A stretch of DNA of 64,000 nucleotides, taken from NCBI RefSeq assembly GCF_026914265.1, contig NC_069124.1, positions 69,922,402-69,986,401 of the forward strand. Direction: 5' to 3'. Made by a program: the position numbers and the translations under genes. This DNA comes from Mya arenaria (lineage: Eukaryota; Mollusca; Bivalvia; Myida; Myidae). Below the pieces are notes generated by a model, which was not told the DNA's origin, ran no database searches, and saw only the letters and a list, made by a program, of their open reading frames with translations. Every line of letters starts with the position of its first letter. The first letter of the stretch is position 1. Below are positions 37,301 through 49,137 of this stretch, one piece after another.

Positions 37301-40300
37301 CATTATTTTGTTTGAAATTGAAACTAATTGACAGAGTTAAACAGTTCAGAACCACCAAAACATTTTATAAATTTAATATACAGGTGTGTTTTTTAAAGAT
37401 TTTTTTTAGCAATATATGTATTTGTGATTGAAGTATAAACAAGACATGTTTATCCTTAAAATCTTTTTTTCAATTGAATGTGTTCCAATTCCATGAATGA
37501 CTCTGTGTGTATAATACTGTCCTGTATCAGTCTATACCTGGAACTCTGCATGTATGGCGGTGGGGTCCATACACTGGTTAGCCAGACTAGAATAGTTCAG
37601 GATCCGTGAATACTCCTCAGGCTCAGGCTATAACAAGTCATATTCAAGATTGTTTTAATATTATTATTATTACTAAGCATTGACTGTAATAACATCATCA
37701 GGTAGTCATATTTATACTTCTTCCACTTTTGCTGAATATTAAAGACATATAAACTGGATGTTTTCAGTGTAAAAATAGGCCATAAATAACAGAAATGCAA
37801 TGTCAATTGTTAATAAAATCGCAAAACCATGGCTTTGAATAAAAAATGATAACTTGAGTAGTCATATGCTCTGGGAATCTCTTATGCAACTTAGTCCTCA
37901 AGTAATGATATTATATTAAGTTCAGGCCTGCCCTCATACCAATTCCTTGTGATCATCCAAGCCTGGGTTCCAGTACCCACTGCCGGGGCGGGACTTCGGT
38001 ATGACTCCCAGGGCGACATGATCCATGCTCTGTATGGATGCCTGCTGGCGGAAGAACACACGCTGCTTCTTCTTAGCCTTCACCCGCCGGTATAATAATA
38101 CCTGTACGATGGACGGGAAACTATCAGACAGTATTTTATAATCGGAATGATCTCAGATGACCACATTTAATGAATATAATGATCTCATTTTATATGAATG
38201 ATATAACTGTTAGTTTGTTTCTGTATACCAAATTATTTGTACTATTAAAAGTATTTTTTAGTAAAAACTAGTAAAAGAGACTTCAACAATTGTTAGTATT
38301 GTGTGAATTTCATGAATTTTAATCACAGAAGTTAAAACAAAATGCTCAGATTTTTTTTAGATCTATTCATATCCTATGACATGCAATTCATATTTTCAAA
38401 AAGAAAAAGAGTGTACTTACTACCTGTAGAATGACAAGTGCCACACAGCAGACTCCGCCCACTGATGCTATGACAACCACCATGGTAACACCGCTGGGTG
38501 GGGTAAATTTGCTCGCCTTACTGACCTCTGGCTCAGGTGTCCTTGGTCTGCGGTCCTGGAACTTCACTGTCACAATCTGGAACACCCAGGGATATCATAA
38601 ACATTTTATGGACATATGTTAAAATAAAACATTATAATATAAAGTTTAATTTCAAGGATGTCAAATTTTGAGAAATGCTCCGTTATATTTTGTTTCCCAG
38701 AACTGCAGTTCTGAACAACAACTAACATTTTCCATACTGTGCACTCAAATGAAGAAATAAAGATTGCATAATATGCACAACAAATTAATAGATAACAGAT
38801 TAATTTGAATAAAAAACCCACCTTGTCCTTGTATATGGATGATGAATCCTGAAAGTCCTTCTCAAGTACTCTAGAAGCGTCGATGGTGAGAGTGATGTCA
38901 ACCTTGCCGTCTTGGTCAACAATGTACATTTCCACAGTGATCTCACTGTACTGCTCCCCCTCAAGGCCTACTGGGTCCCCACCCTCACAGTACTGTAGTG
39001 TATGCAATGCAGCTCTTAATAGTGCAGCTATCAAGAAATTGGATGCAATAAAAAGGAGAGACCAAGGATGACAGAAATTTAGTCTCTAAATGGCATTCTA
39101 TTAATATATTTGTTAATACAGACATGAAAATAGGGTATAAAAGTAGTTAAAATACATCAATATCCTAAAGTATTTCAAACAACCCGACCAGCCAAAACTA
39201 TAGCAAAAAAAAGGTTTGCCTTTGCAAGTATACAACAAGCTTACCTGTTCAGGAATGTTTGTCATTTTAAACTGTCCAATGTCTACCAGGACACTTTTCT
39301 TGATGTGGAGAGCCTGGCTGAGGGAGCTGAAGAAGCTGGTCTTTGTGTCGCAGAACTCGAGCCACGACATGCGCAGGGATAGCTGGATGAACACTGAGGG
39401 TGCCATTGCCTTGAGGTTGGTGGAGAATTAACATCAGTTCTCAAAAATTAATTTACCAATGTGACAATGAGTGTCATTGTGAACATGTTTAACATGTTTC
39501 ATGATGGTATCTTTCAACGATCTTATAGCTAATATTTAAGCATTTGTATGACATGACAATGCAATTGTCAATGCTAAAGATCAATACCTATAGACTTTTT
39601 TCTTCAAGAAATGGACAAGCAAATAATAGAAAGAGAATAGACTAACTTTATATTTACCTCTGTATCTAAAATATTTTTTTTTCTAAAGTATTGTACTATC
39701 AGTAAAAAATCAAGTGTACACAAAGTCAAAAGCAACAATATAATCTCACCACTGTGGTTTGCCCAGCTCTGGTGATTGTTTGGGTGATAACAGGGGACAC
39801 AGGTCCCAGTTGGGGTGGGCTCGTCACATTTTCCATCTTCGAGGAACCTGGAAAAACAGTATGAATTGTTGATATGCCGTTTATAAGGGACCATCTTTGC
39901 TTATCCTCGACATTGTTGGGATGGAGGAATAATAGGAGACAGAGATAGTGATTCATTTTGCTGCACATACGAATCCATACTCAATGTTTTGAAGGATACA
40001 GTATCAACAGGATGAAATGTTTTAAAATGTTATGAGCTCAAAGTCAAAGGAGCCATGATTCAGAAACATGTGAGTCATGGATTAATTCAAGTAGATTTCA
40101 AAGTGAATCACTGCAGATGATAAACAGGCCACTCGCTGACGTGGACATTGTTTATTGTATTCTCTGCCTTGGATGGTTCTGGTATAAATGTATGGCACTG
40201 TTCAACTGAATGCGAATAGTTACATAATTACAAAACTGATAGTATATTATCAACATTTTGTTGGATTATAAGACCAATGGCGCATGTTACAATTGATTGA

Positions 40301-43300
40301 TCTGACTGAGAACAGAAAAATTACATAATAGTATATAAATAATATATAAATAACATAAATTGTAAAATAAAGTTAAAGTACAGTGCGTACTGTCAAAAAG
40401 TTTAGACCTTTAGAAATTTTCAGCAAATAAAATGTAGTTATCAGCAGTCTCTACATTCAACATGATTTAGTAAATTGGCTATCAATACCTAAATAGGTTT
40501 ACTAAAAGCAAAGATAAGACAAAAGACAGAGTTTTGTACCTTTGGTGGTAGCAATTTTCTTCGTGGTTCTGTGTATTAGATGGGACGTAGTGTTTGTGCC
40601 TGGTGTTTTCCTGGTGGTCCTTGTGGTAGCAGCAACTGTAGACAACTGTGGCTCGATTCTTGATGTGACTGTACGGACAGAGGTGGCAAAACATTCATCA
40701 TTGTAGCAGCAATAGATGTTTGTATGGATTAAATAAACTTCAATGGTTTGGATTCAATGTAAAAATACTAAAAAACACACAAAAAAACAACATCCAGCTT
40801 CTCAAAAGCTTGATATCTAAGCTAGCCTGTCATTTGGAGATGTGACAACATGTCAAATAAATTGATTTGAACAAGCATCTTGAAAAACAAGCATAACTGT
40901 ATAGATGTCAAATATCAACCTTCTTAAACAATTTATTACCTGGTAAACTGGAAATATTGGTTGAGGCTGAAGAATTGCTTCTTGGAATCATAGAACTGGA
41001 GATATCTGCAAAAGCTGATGTTCTGGAGACCTTTGGTGATTCACTTGATGTTGTTGGGGTTGAAAGTTGTACAGGTAAGGTACTGGTTGGTTGAATTTGT
41101 CTAGTCATTGTACTAGAAACAGTTGAAACTGATGTTGGAGCTGTCGCCATTGGTAATGAATGGATTTCTGATGTGCTTGATTGCACAGCAAGTGACAAGG
41201 AGTATGACTGGGTACTACTAGTAACACAGGAGGTACTTATTTCGGTGGAAGATTTGTACAAAATATCCAAAGATGATACTGCTGGAATAATATATGATGG
41301 CACACTTGATTTGACATAAATGCTGGAAACACCTTCTTCAAAGTCGGAGGTTGAAACAGTGAATTCTTCAATTGTTTCAGAAGAAATGGTCTTCATGGTG
41401 TAGCCAATATCCAGAGAGGTGAAAACCTGTCTGTAACTGGTCTCTACTGTCTCCATCCTTGGTCTGATAAGAAAGGATGAAACTAAACTCTGTTGTTGTG
41501 AGATGGAAGTACTTCCAATTGCAGGTGAATCATATGAGCTTGTCAATACAGCACTTGATTTTGAAGGCAATATTGATGCTGTGGGTATCTCTGCTGTTTC
41601 GGTTGTTGTCACTGATGCTTGTGTCCTCATGACAGTACTAATTTCAAATGTGGTTGACAAGGATTCCCCCTCATAGTCAGAAGGGTAATATGATTCCAGT
41701 GGCAACATCATTGTCTCAGCAGTGCTTGTTTTGGGAAGTACAACTGGTCTAATGAAATCTGATTCAACATCATCAGTTTTAGAATGTTGGACAGTTCTTG
41801 ATGGGTTGATGACCATACTTGAGTGTATTATAGAATTTGGCACCATAGTTTCAAAGGTGTACTTTTCTGTTTCTTCCTTTCTTTCACCATCTTTGACAGG
41901 TTTAATCACTTCCTGACCTTCAGTATGTGACTCAATGTGACCTTCCCCAGGAACAAGGTGACCATCACCGGGTGTCTCATGCACAATCTCCCCATCTGGG
42001 TGACCTTCAGTCTCGTGACCTTCACCTTCATTATGTCTTCCAACATCAGAGATGATCCCTCCTTCATGGTGACCTTCAACAATGTCAATATGACCTTGAC
42101 CATGTGCTAATGATGACAGGTCCTGAGTATTTTCTGAAGTTTCTGTCACATTGATCATCACTGGTGTTGGTAATGTCACTATTATTTCCCTCTGTGTGCT
42201 TTCAACTCTTTCAAATGGTGGTAGTGTCTGTGTCCGTCTTTGATTTTCAGTTGGATTCTGCGTAAGAACTGGTTGTCCATGATCAACATGTTCAACTTCA
42301 TGTTCATCAGGATGATGACCAGAACCTTTGTCAATTGGAACATCCACTCCAGTTTGTGTCTCCCCTGTACCACTGCCATGTCCACTATCCATGTTTTCGC
42401 TGCCATCTGGGATGACTGCAATATTTCCACCACCTTGGATCACTTGGTGTCCTTCAACATGTTCTGCTTCACGTGTTGTTGTCACAACTGGTGTGAGTAC
42501 AGGGCTAACACCCCCATGTATTTCACCAGTTTGGCTCTCTTTATGTTCTTGGTTTGTATTATTGGACTGTTCATTGTGGTATCCTTCCATTTCATTGTCA
42601 GTTAAATCTCCATCAGAATGTATGACAAGAGAACCATGGTTGTCTAAACTATGCTCTGGTTCTAATGTATCCAATCTACTTTCAGTTGTAATAACTGGTT
42701 CTGTGGTAAAGACTGCTACTTCTTCTGTCACAGGTATTGCCTGCTTTTCTTCTGGCCTGTGAGTGACAATTTCTAAACTTCCAGCCATTAGAAAAGGTCT
42801 GTGTGTTAAAGGTGTGTTGTTAACACGCACAGGAGGATCAGTTCTCACATTTCCTGTGTTTCCTGTGTTTATCCCATCTAGAAGAAAGGGTTCATGTGTG
42901 TCATTGTGTCTTTCAACCAGAAATCCCCCACTAGTGTCCACTTCAGAGTGGCCGCCAGTATGATCACCATGCCCATGGTGTACTTCATTGACTTCAGTAT
43001 CATTGTTGGGGTCTAGGTGATCTATCACATGGTCCCCATAAACAGGATATGATGGGTAGTCTTCACCATTAGATGGCCCTCCATCACTATGCTGGTCTCC
43101 CTGTATGTCCAAGTCCACTGCCTGGTCAGTCTGGTCAGCATGGCTGCTGTCCTGGAGGTCAGTGTCTACTGGCCGGTCAGCTGGGATGTCCCGAAGGTGT
43201 TCCAGTTCAGGGTTGTGCTGGGATCCATCCAAGTTCTGGTCACTGGCCACGGACTGGCCAGTTCCACTTCCACTGTGGAGACCCCCATCTCCGTAATCCT

Positions 43301-44566
43301 ATAGCAAATGCACAATTAGTAATTTAAGCAATTAGACTCAGTGAAAATGGACATCATTATTATTATCTATAAACTCTTCTTTTTTTAGACTTTGATACCA
43401 GAAAATAACTCAACCCTATGACAACTGACTTTAACTACTGTGAAATCATTAATGTTCATGGGGCATTAATTTTCGTGGTTTTCGTGGGTTGGGTGATCCA
43501 CGAATTCAAGTTCCCACGAAATAAAGACCCTTGATTCACTTTTTTAATTGCCATGTTATGTACATACTCTAGTTTATTTGTTAAAGAGTCTGCAGTATAC
43601 ATCGGTAATATCTGTCTCACTGTATGTCTTACTATCATTGTTTCATTCAATATATTATATCTGCCTTCAACAAATAATAAACCATATCATTTGAATAGGT
43701 TTTTATGAACAAAATGACAGAAGCACATGCTTCAACATGTGCTGTTCATTAAAATCTCCAGGTTTACAAGATTTGAGTGATAAGTGTTGGTTCTCGTTTT
43801 GTTTTCTTTAATGAAGTAATTAATTGATTACATTGGAGGTTAATGAGTGACCAAAGTGACAATGTACACAACAACACGTTCAATATCCTTATTTAACAAA
43901 AACGTGTGAATTAATATTGAAATGAGGTAATTTTAAAAAAGTGATTGACCTCAGCTATCTTTAGGGATTGTTTTCTCAAATATACAGACCTTCTCGGTGT
44001 TTTCACAGTTTGCAAAATTGCATTCAATGGCTTCGCCTATCTGTATTTAGGATCAGGGCACATCTTTTATGAACTTGATTTCCAATTAAATCAATAATTG
44101 ACATGGATATATGCACTAATTGGCATGTCATACCACTTTAGTGAGTGTCATAAACCGGTGAGTAGACGGAAACCACGAGCCATCGCGTGGAGATAATGCA
44201 GTTTTGATTATTCCTTTTTCAAAAATGAAAAACCACGAATTCAAGTACCCAAGAAATTGTATTTTCGGCAAACCACGAAATTTTGTGACAACGAATATAA
44301 ATGATTTCATAGTATGTATTTATGCAGGTATTAATTCTGATTAAAAATTGTAACAGTTGCAATGATAATAAGGTGTAAATTCATGATAGATATGGCAATT
44401 TGGTTAATGAAGTATGACCTGGTATGAAAAAACCTCTGTAACAAATTACTGACTTTACTCCGATAAATTTAGCCAAATTCACCTGGACTGTAAGGTCTGA
44501 TGAGCCCCCTGGCTGGACAGGTCCACTCTCACACTTTCCCAGCAACAGCACAACTGTCAAAACCAT
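31318..44566 (-). CDS. receptor-type protein tyrosine phosphatase with mucin-like ectodomain and one PTP domain
   Basis: Sixteen coding exons join in phase to about 1412 residues: 44566-44483, 43298-40940, 40668-40540, 39847-39750, 39409-39245, 38992-38822, 38576-38421, 38101-37940, 37627-37538, 37194-37113, 36314-36241, 33602-33465, 33215-33075, 32792-32647, 32463-32304, 31401-31318 (stop TAG). Order: hydrophobic N-terminus, His/acidic-rich tract, Ser/Thr-rich mucin-like tract, a 110-130 residue membrane-proximal module, TM helix GVTMVVVIASVGGVCCVALV, basic stop-transfer YRRVKAKKKQR, and one PTP domain. PTP landmarks: KNRYANVLP (pTyr loop), SDYINANYV, YIATQSPLVNTVEDFW, WPEARTPEP, HCGPGTGRTC and the Q-loop VQSKEQY. 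Catalytic Cys and Arg are present, but WPD is WPE and the usual Ser-Ala is Gly-Pro. The family removes phosphate from tyrosines at the plasma membrane; activity here may be altered. The subfamily is unassigned. The ATG at 44566 is tentative, because TTTTGACAG beside it could be an acceptor of a further exon. Confidence 0.9.
32090..32200 (+). repeat. possible tRNA-derived SINE fragment
   Basis: GTGAGTGGTCTAGTGGTTTG resembles a Pol III A-box head, and GGGTTTTAGACCC about 40 bases later resembles a degenerate B box. It sits in an RPTP intron. The tail was not found. Confidence 0.4.
33875..35398 (+). mobile_element. GCTCGACTATTC-type element with internal tandem repeats, copy 1 (RPTP intron)
   Basis: Begins AACAAGAACTGTCACAGAGT with CTCGACCATTCCGCCGC and ends near TTCGAAAAGTCAAGCTTAAA. 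The interior repeats blocks like AAAACCTTAACCAGAATTTC and ATCAAGTAGTTGCTGAG at roughly 130-150 bp. It matches the 44732-45742 copy. A foldback sequence interrupts it at about 34.63-35.19 kb. No transposase frame. Confidence 0.75.
34629..35190. mobile_element. foldback insertion with a 51-bp stem
   Basis: A stem pairs 35076-35126 with 35139-35188 (one substitution, one indel), each arm containing GCAATTGGGCT or AGCCCAATTGC. TATATTTACACC at 34629 is repeated inverted as GGTGTAAATATA at 35061. It separates internal repeats of the surrounding element. Exact limits are uncertain. Confidence 0.6.
35499..35562 (+). repeat. GAGC/GAGT tetranucleotide repeat
   Basis: GAGCGAGCGAGCGAGCGAAT drifts into GAATGAGTGAGTGACTCAGT. 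Confidence 0.8.
36599..36968 (+). repeat. seven tandem copies of a 53-bp unit (RPTP intron)
   Basis: The unit contains TTTCAAAGTTACATTTAAAT followed by ATCTTGGAACAGTTTTGGAG and TCACAGCCGTTGA. Copies start near 36601, 36654, 36707, 36760, 36813, 36866 and 36919 and differ at only a few bases, so the array is young. Confidence 0.9.
38822..39409 (-). other. membrane-proximal extracellular module of the RPTP
   Basis: Two exons (39409-39245 and 38992-38822) encode a compact region unlike the mucin tract: FIQLSLRMSWLEFCDTKTSF, later VDIGQFKMTNIPEQYCEGGD, then ITVEMYIVDQDGKVDITLTI. Alternating hydrophobic strands, length and position just before the membrane suggest a SEA-like fold. This is inference from position and size only. 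Confidence 0.4.
40940..43298 (-). other. giant ectodomain exon of the RPTP (786 codons)
   Basis: The first half is rich in His, Asp, Glu and Gly with motifs such as DGDLTDNEMEG, EGHHEGG, GEGHETEGHPDGE and PGEGHIESHTEG. The second half is Ser/Thr-rich (for example TSSTQSYSLSLAVQSSTSE), typical of O-glycosylated mucin stalks. Acceptor CTATAG and donor TACCAG/GTAATA bound it. The first open codon run includes DYGDGGLHSGSGTG upstream of any ATG, so this is an internal exon. Confidence 0.85.
43436..44312. mobile_element. TACTRTGAAATCATT-ended MITE (RPTP first intron)
   Basis: The left end reads TACTGTGAAATCATTAATGT and the right end inverted reads TACTATGAAATCATTTATAT. Sub-terminal blocks of CACGAATTCAAG and CCACGAAAT occur near both ends. 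The 877-bp unit has no coding capacity. Confidence 0.75.
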
Positions 44567-44731
44567 AAAACAAACATGAACAGAGGTTATACCACATTTT
44601 TTACATAATTATTTTATATCAAAAAAGAGAAGAAAAAGAGTCAAAGTTTACATTATCATATCTTTCAAAGTTGCGCTTTAAACAAAAATAAGTTTTTATT
44701 TTATAAACTTGTGTAATAGAAATGTTGTATT

Positions 44732-45742
44732 AAACAAGAGCTGTCACAGAGACAGCGTGCTCGACTATTCCGCCGCTTTTCAGTGTAAGGATTGAAAAGT
44801 TTTGGCTAAACATGCATGGATCACTGTTAGATTAGATTTTAATGCAATACATGATGTGCTGAGATATTAACATAAATGTGATAACATGAAAAATTTTAAC
44901 CAGAATTTTAAGTGTAATAATAAAGGCCCATTATTTGCAAAATACAGTTATCTAACTTGGTTATTCAATTAGATTGGGTGGTTGAATACCATTGTATAAA
45001 GTCTCAATGCAATACATCAAGTAATTGCTGAGATAATATCTTATGTGTGCTAACATGCAAGACCTTTACCAGAATTTCTAAGTCGCATAATAAAAGTGGC
45101 AAAAATTATATAATATGAAAGATAGAGTTATCTAACTTGATTAAATAAGAAGGTTAAATGGTTGGGAGCCTGTGTGTAAAGTTTCAATGCAATACATGAT
45201 TTATTCGCTGAGGTATTGACTTAAAATTGGTTACATGCAAAACCTTAACAAAAATTTCTATGTCGAACAAAAAAGGGGCAATTAACTTAAATGTGGTTAC
45301 ATGCAAAACCTTAACCAGAATTTCTAAGTCGAATAATAAAGGGCAATTATTTGCATAAAATGCAAATTAGAGTTATCTTACTTGGTTAATTAAGTAGGTT
45401 GGATGGTCGAGTACCATTGTATCGAGTCTCAATGCAATACCTCAAGTAGTCGCTGAGATATTAACCTATGTGTGCTTGCACGCAAACCCTTGACTAGAAT
45501 TTCTAAGTCAAATAATAAAGGCCTATTATTGGCATTAAATGCAAACTAAAGTTATCCAACTTGGTTAATTAAGTAGCTTGGATGGTTGAGTACCATTGTA
45601 TAAAGTCTCAATGCAATACCTCAAGTAGTTGCTGAGATATTAACCTATGTGTGCTTGCACGCAAAACCTTAACCAAGGGGTGACGCCGACGCTTGGGTGA
45701 GTAGTATAGCTCTCCTTATTCTTCGAATAGTCGAGCTAAAAA
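44732..45742 (+). mobile_element. GCTCGACTATTC-type element, copy 2
   Basis: Begins AACAAGAGCTGTCACAGAGA with GTGCTCGACTATTCCGCC and ends GAATAGTCGAGCTAAAAA, giving an inverted GCTCGACTATTC near both ends. Internal 130-150 bp repeats contain GTATAAAGTCTCAATGCAAT and AATTTCTAAGTCGAATAATA. It lies immediately upstream of the RPTP first coding exon. Confidence 0.8.
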
Positions 45743-48249
45743 TTAAATGCAAACAAATCAATTTTTTAAATATAAACCTCCTAAATGAGTTATCAAATCT
45801 TAAAAGATTAAAAACATATATAAAAGCCTCAACCTACCCAAACAAATCATTGAGATCCATCGCTCCATTCCTTTTCTTGGCAAATTTTACTTACGTTAAG
45901 TCGAACAAACATGCCTCATTTGTGGTTTCTATCCAGCAGTTAGTTGTTTTCTGCATATAAATTGTAATTCTAATTTCATACAGGACATAGGTGTTATATA
46001 GATACAGTGTGTAGTTTCCTCTTTTTTTTTCAAATGATTACCAACATTATTTTTCAGCGAAATTAAAATATCAACAACTTTCCTTTTTATCAGTTAAATA
46101 AACCAATTTTTTTTAAGCAAAGAAAATGAAATTTACGATCTAAGGTTTTCGCATTTTAATAAACAGGGTATCTACACACATACTTAAATGATACTATGTC
46201 ATTAGTGAATACTATCCTATTACTTTGTGAATGATAAGATAACTGATACCACAATCAATTGTTTACTAACACTCAAATAACTACCCTCATTTAGCTAGAT
46301 AATGCTAGTACTACTTAATCATACATAGAATAAATATCTCTCAGAATATTTAAGAATAAATATTAATCCAAATTTTACAAGCACCTTATACAGGAAAACT
46401 GAACTCCTAAATATTAAAGCAAAACTGGGATCGTTTAGATCCAATTAGCATCAGTAAGTGAATTTGTTAGTTTAATTGCTTGCAATAACCAGCTTTATCT
46501 TAAGAGGACACACTTAATGTTGCCTTTCAACAACCACCATATCAAACGTTAAATAGCTTCATGAAAGACAACATGATATTTCCAAAATTGATTCATTTTT
46601 AGGCTTGTATTTCCTGGGGGCACTTAAAGACATTAAGGAAAAAAAATAAACACATTTACATGAAACTATCCCATGTGACACAAGGTAGCATTTCCACTCC
46701 ATTTCAACTTAAGGCAGGAGTGGACTGTATACTAAAACCGAAGGACAGGCAACTATAAAAAAAAAACTTTACGGCTTGAATGGAAATTATCATAGTTCTT
46801 ATACTGTCTTTAGCTAATACCGCAATAGCATTTTTCCCCAAATGGTAAAGCTTGAGTATACCAGTAATCAACTAGCATTGATAGACAGTCAGCCATATAA
46901 TTTGCTAACATATTTTATCACATGTCTTTTGTTCCATTCTTTCTAATATTAAATTTTCACATTAAATGAAATCATGAAATATAGAGAACTGGATAATCAA
47001 AAACTAAAAATGATAAAAAAGTCAGGTCTTGCTTTATTGAAATTTCTTTAATTCAAGACATAAAACAACTCACAGTTATAAATACTATCCAAAATGTTTA
47101 CTGCCTTTTCTCGGTCATGTGACTATTTTTGTGAACTTCACCCTGCTGCTGATAACTTGATCACTCTGACCATATCACCGTTAAAAATTACAAATAATTG
47201 CAGTTGTTATCAGCTTCATGATAAAAATTCAGAAAAGAAGTCTACGTTTACTTCAGCAGTGCTCAGGATATAACCATTGACTATAATTAACTTGACACTG
47301 TTTTGAATGCTGTATGTTAAGAGTGTTTAGTGTTTCTTCCAAGATTTTTTCTGAATGGGCACAACAGTAACAGGATACTGTTTTCACTTTCTAAAAGGGC
47401 ACCCTGGAACATTTGAGAAGTCATGCTCTTCAAGCTTACCCTGGCGACTGGGCAAAGCATCCCCCTAACCACACAATTCCCACATAATATTGCATTGGTT
47501 TCATTTGCGAACTTTATAAGGTGTTTTTGGAAAATGAACTGTACTTTTATAATAAAACAAATAACAAAAACAACAACAAGAAATCTATTTTTCAAACAGA
47601 ACTGCTTTAATTAAATTATTAATTTATTTTTGTTTCTGTTTGTGAGCCTTAGATAAGGCAGCACAGGACATTTCTGGCAGTCGAAATGGGCAGCATGGTC
47701 AAAAGCCCTCAATAATACATAAGCATTACAGCAATCATGATGACAATAACAATAACAACATTTGAAAATTTAATTGCTTCATAAAAATTTCATTCAGTAA
47801 CAACACTAATAAATATGATAGAGTTAAAATAGTCCAGAATTCAATTCACAATAATGTCAAAGACATAACAAGAGTATATTAAGGGGATAAAAGTATCGTC
47901 TGTTTTTCTCTGAGTCTACCAAGGGGCACAAACCAATAATAATTTTAGTTAGATGGGTCTTGCTTCACAAACATGTATGGATAGTGTTATTGGAAACATG
48001 TGTGTCAAGTTTCCCAGGAATAATTTGAACACCAACACCAAGGTCAACAATACCGGGAATTATTTCTCAAAAAAAACCTATTAGCTACAAATTAAAAGAA
48101 AATCAAAGATTTGAGAAATTGAACCATTTAAACTTACTTCATCTATGCATGTTTCAACTAAAAAAGAACTATTTCATTCAATTTTAATTCAGTCTGTTAC
48201 AAACAGTACACCAAACAAAGTGGACATGCTTCAAATAAGCCACTTAATA
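45743..48249. other. intergenic or 5' region between RPTP and YTHDC2
   Basis: No supported exon, strong promoter or repeat. An untranslated first exon or the promoter of the RPTP gene may lie here, but I could not identify it. Confidence 0.35.
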
Positions 48250-48663
48250 AACAAGAGGGCCAAAATGGCGCTAATTCGCTCACCTGATTCCAAATGACCA
48301 ACTAGTCACTGGTTATAAAGAATGTTGGTAAACGGCCACTACATGAGGCTACATACCAATTATCAAGCCTTAGCCTTGCAGTTTCAAAGAAGATTTTCAA
48401 AAAAAATTCTGTATCAGTGTATAGGAAACCTTGGACCACAATAGTGGGCCACTTTTCATCTCATGGTCATAGTTTGAAAAATATTGGTCAAGGACCACTA
48501 CCCGAGGCTGCATACCATATTGTCTGGCTGATGGGAATTTTAGTGAAGATGATGTTTAAGGTTTTAAAATGTTGATGCTAGATGATGGACAATGGACAAG
48601 GACACCGGACATCAATCGATCAAAATAGCTCACCTTGAGTACTACGTGCTCAGGTGAGCTAAT
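48250..48663. repeat. bivalve-type dispersed repeat ending in a GCTCACCT hairpin
   Basis: Starts near AACAAGAGGGCCAAAATGGC with TTCGCTCACCTG and ends with AGCTCACCTTGAG followed by its inverted form CTCAGGTGAGCT. This combination is a very common repeat in bivalve assemblies, from general knowledge. Confidence 0.65.
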
Positions 48664-49137
48664 AATATAAACTACAGATCAATTTCTAGGGAAATCCTTT
48701 GTAGGTCTCTCCCCTACTTAATGGACGGAGCAGATTATTTAAAAGTCTTTCTTCCTCTTTTTACTTGCATCAAGTTTTTTCCTTGATCTTTTTAGATTTC
48801 AGTTTTCCAAAATAATGATGAAAAATGATAATGCTGGAAGGTGATACATGATTTGAACACATTGTAAATATGGTCAAGATGAATATGTAAAACCTGACTT
48901 AAAATATCACTGTCATGGACAATCTTCTTGAAGACGTCTAATAAGTCCACTGCAGGAATGCAGTTTTCAAAACATTTATCCAATTTTCCTTCCACATTTG
49001 TCCATTCCTCTTTCCTGTGATGGTAGGAGCAATATTTCAAAATATATTCCCATGATCTTGTAAGTGGAAGCGCTACTGTTAAACTCCCTCTTTTTCTGCA
49101 CAAGCAACAGCCATTTGGTAGGGCTTTCTGTGTTTTC

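Larger units (their letters stand above)
31318..37627 (-). other. PTP catalytic domain exons of the RPTP gene
   Basis: Nine exons encode the juxtamembrane lead PEPEEYSRILNYSSLANQ and the phosphatase fold. After the Q-loop the chain ends soon (ALNEYAVILSSPSVST, then about 11 residues), leaving no room for a second PTP domain. The exon boundary inside HCG|PGTGRTC was checked: the donor CACTGCGG/GTATGA and acceptor TTTTAAG/ACCTGG restore a Gly codon. Confidence 0.9.

Noticed and set aside
31318-37627. IA-2/PTPRN assignment of the phosphatase
   Set aside because: IA-2 has WPAEGTP-like and HCSDGAGRTG loops and a different lumenal domain; the WPE and GPGTG loops here and the mucin-like ectodomain do not fit.
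41722-43327. Several plus-strand and alternative minus-strand frames over the RPTP ectodomain exon
   Set aside because: Shadows of a low-complexity coding exon whose frame is fixed by in-phase splicing on both sides.
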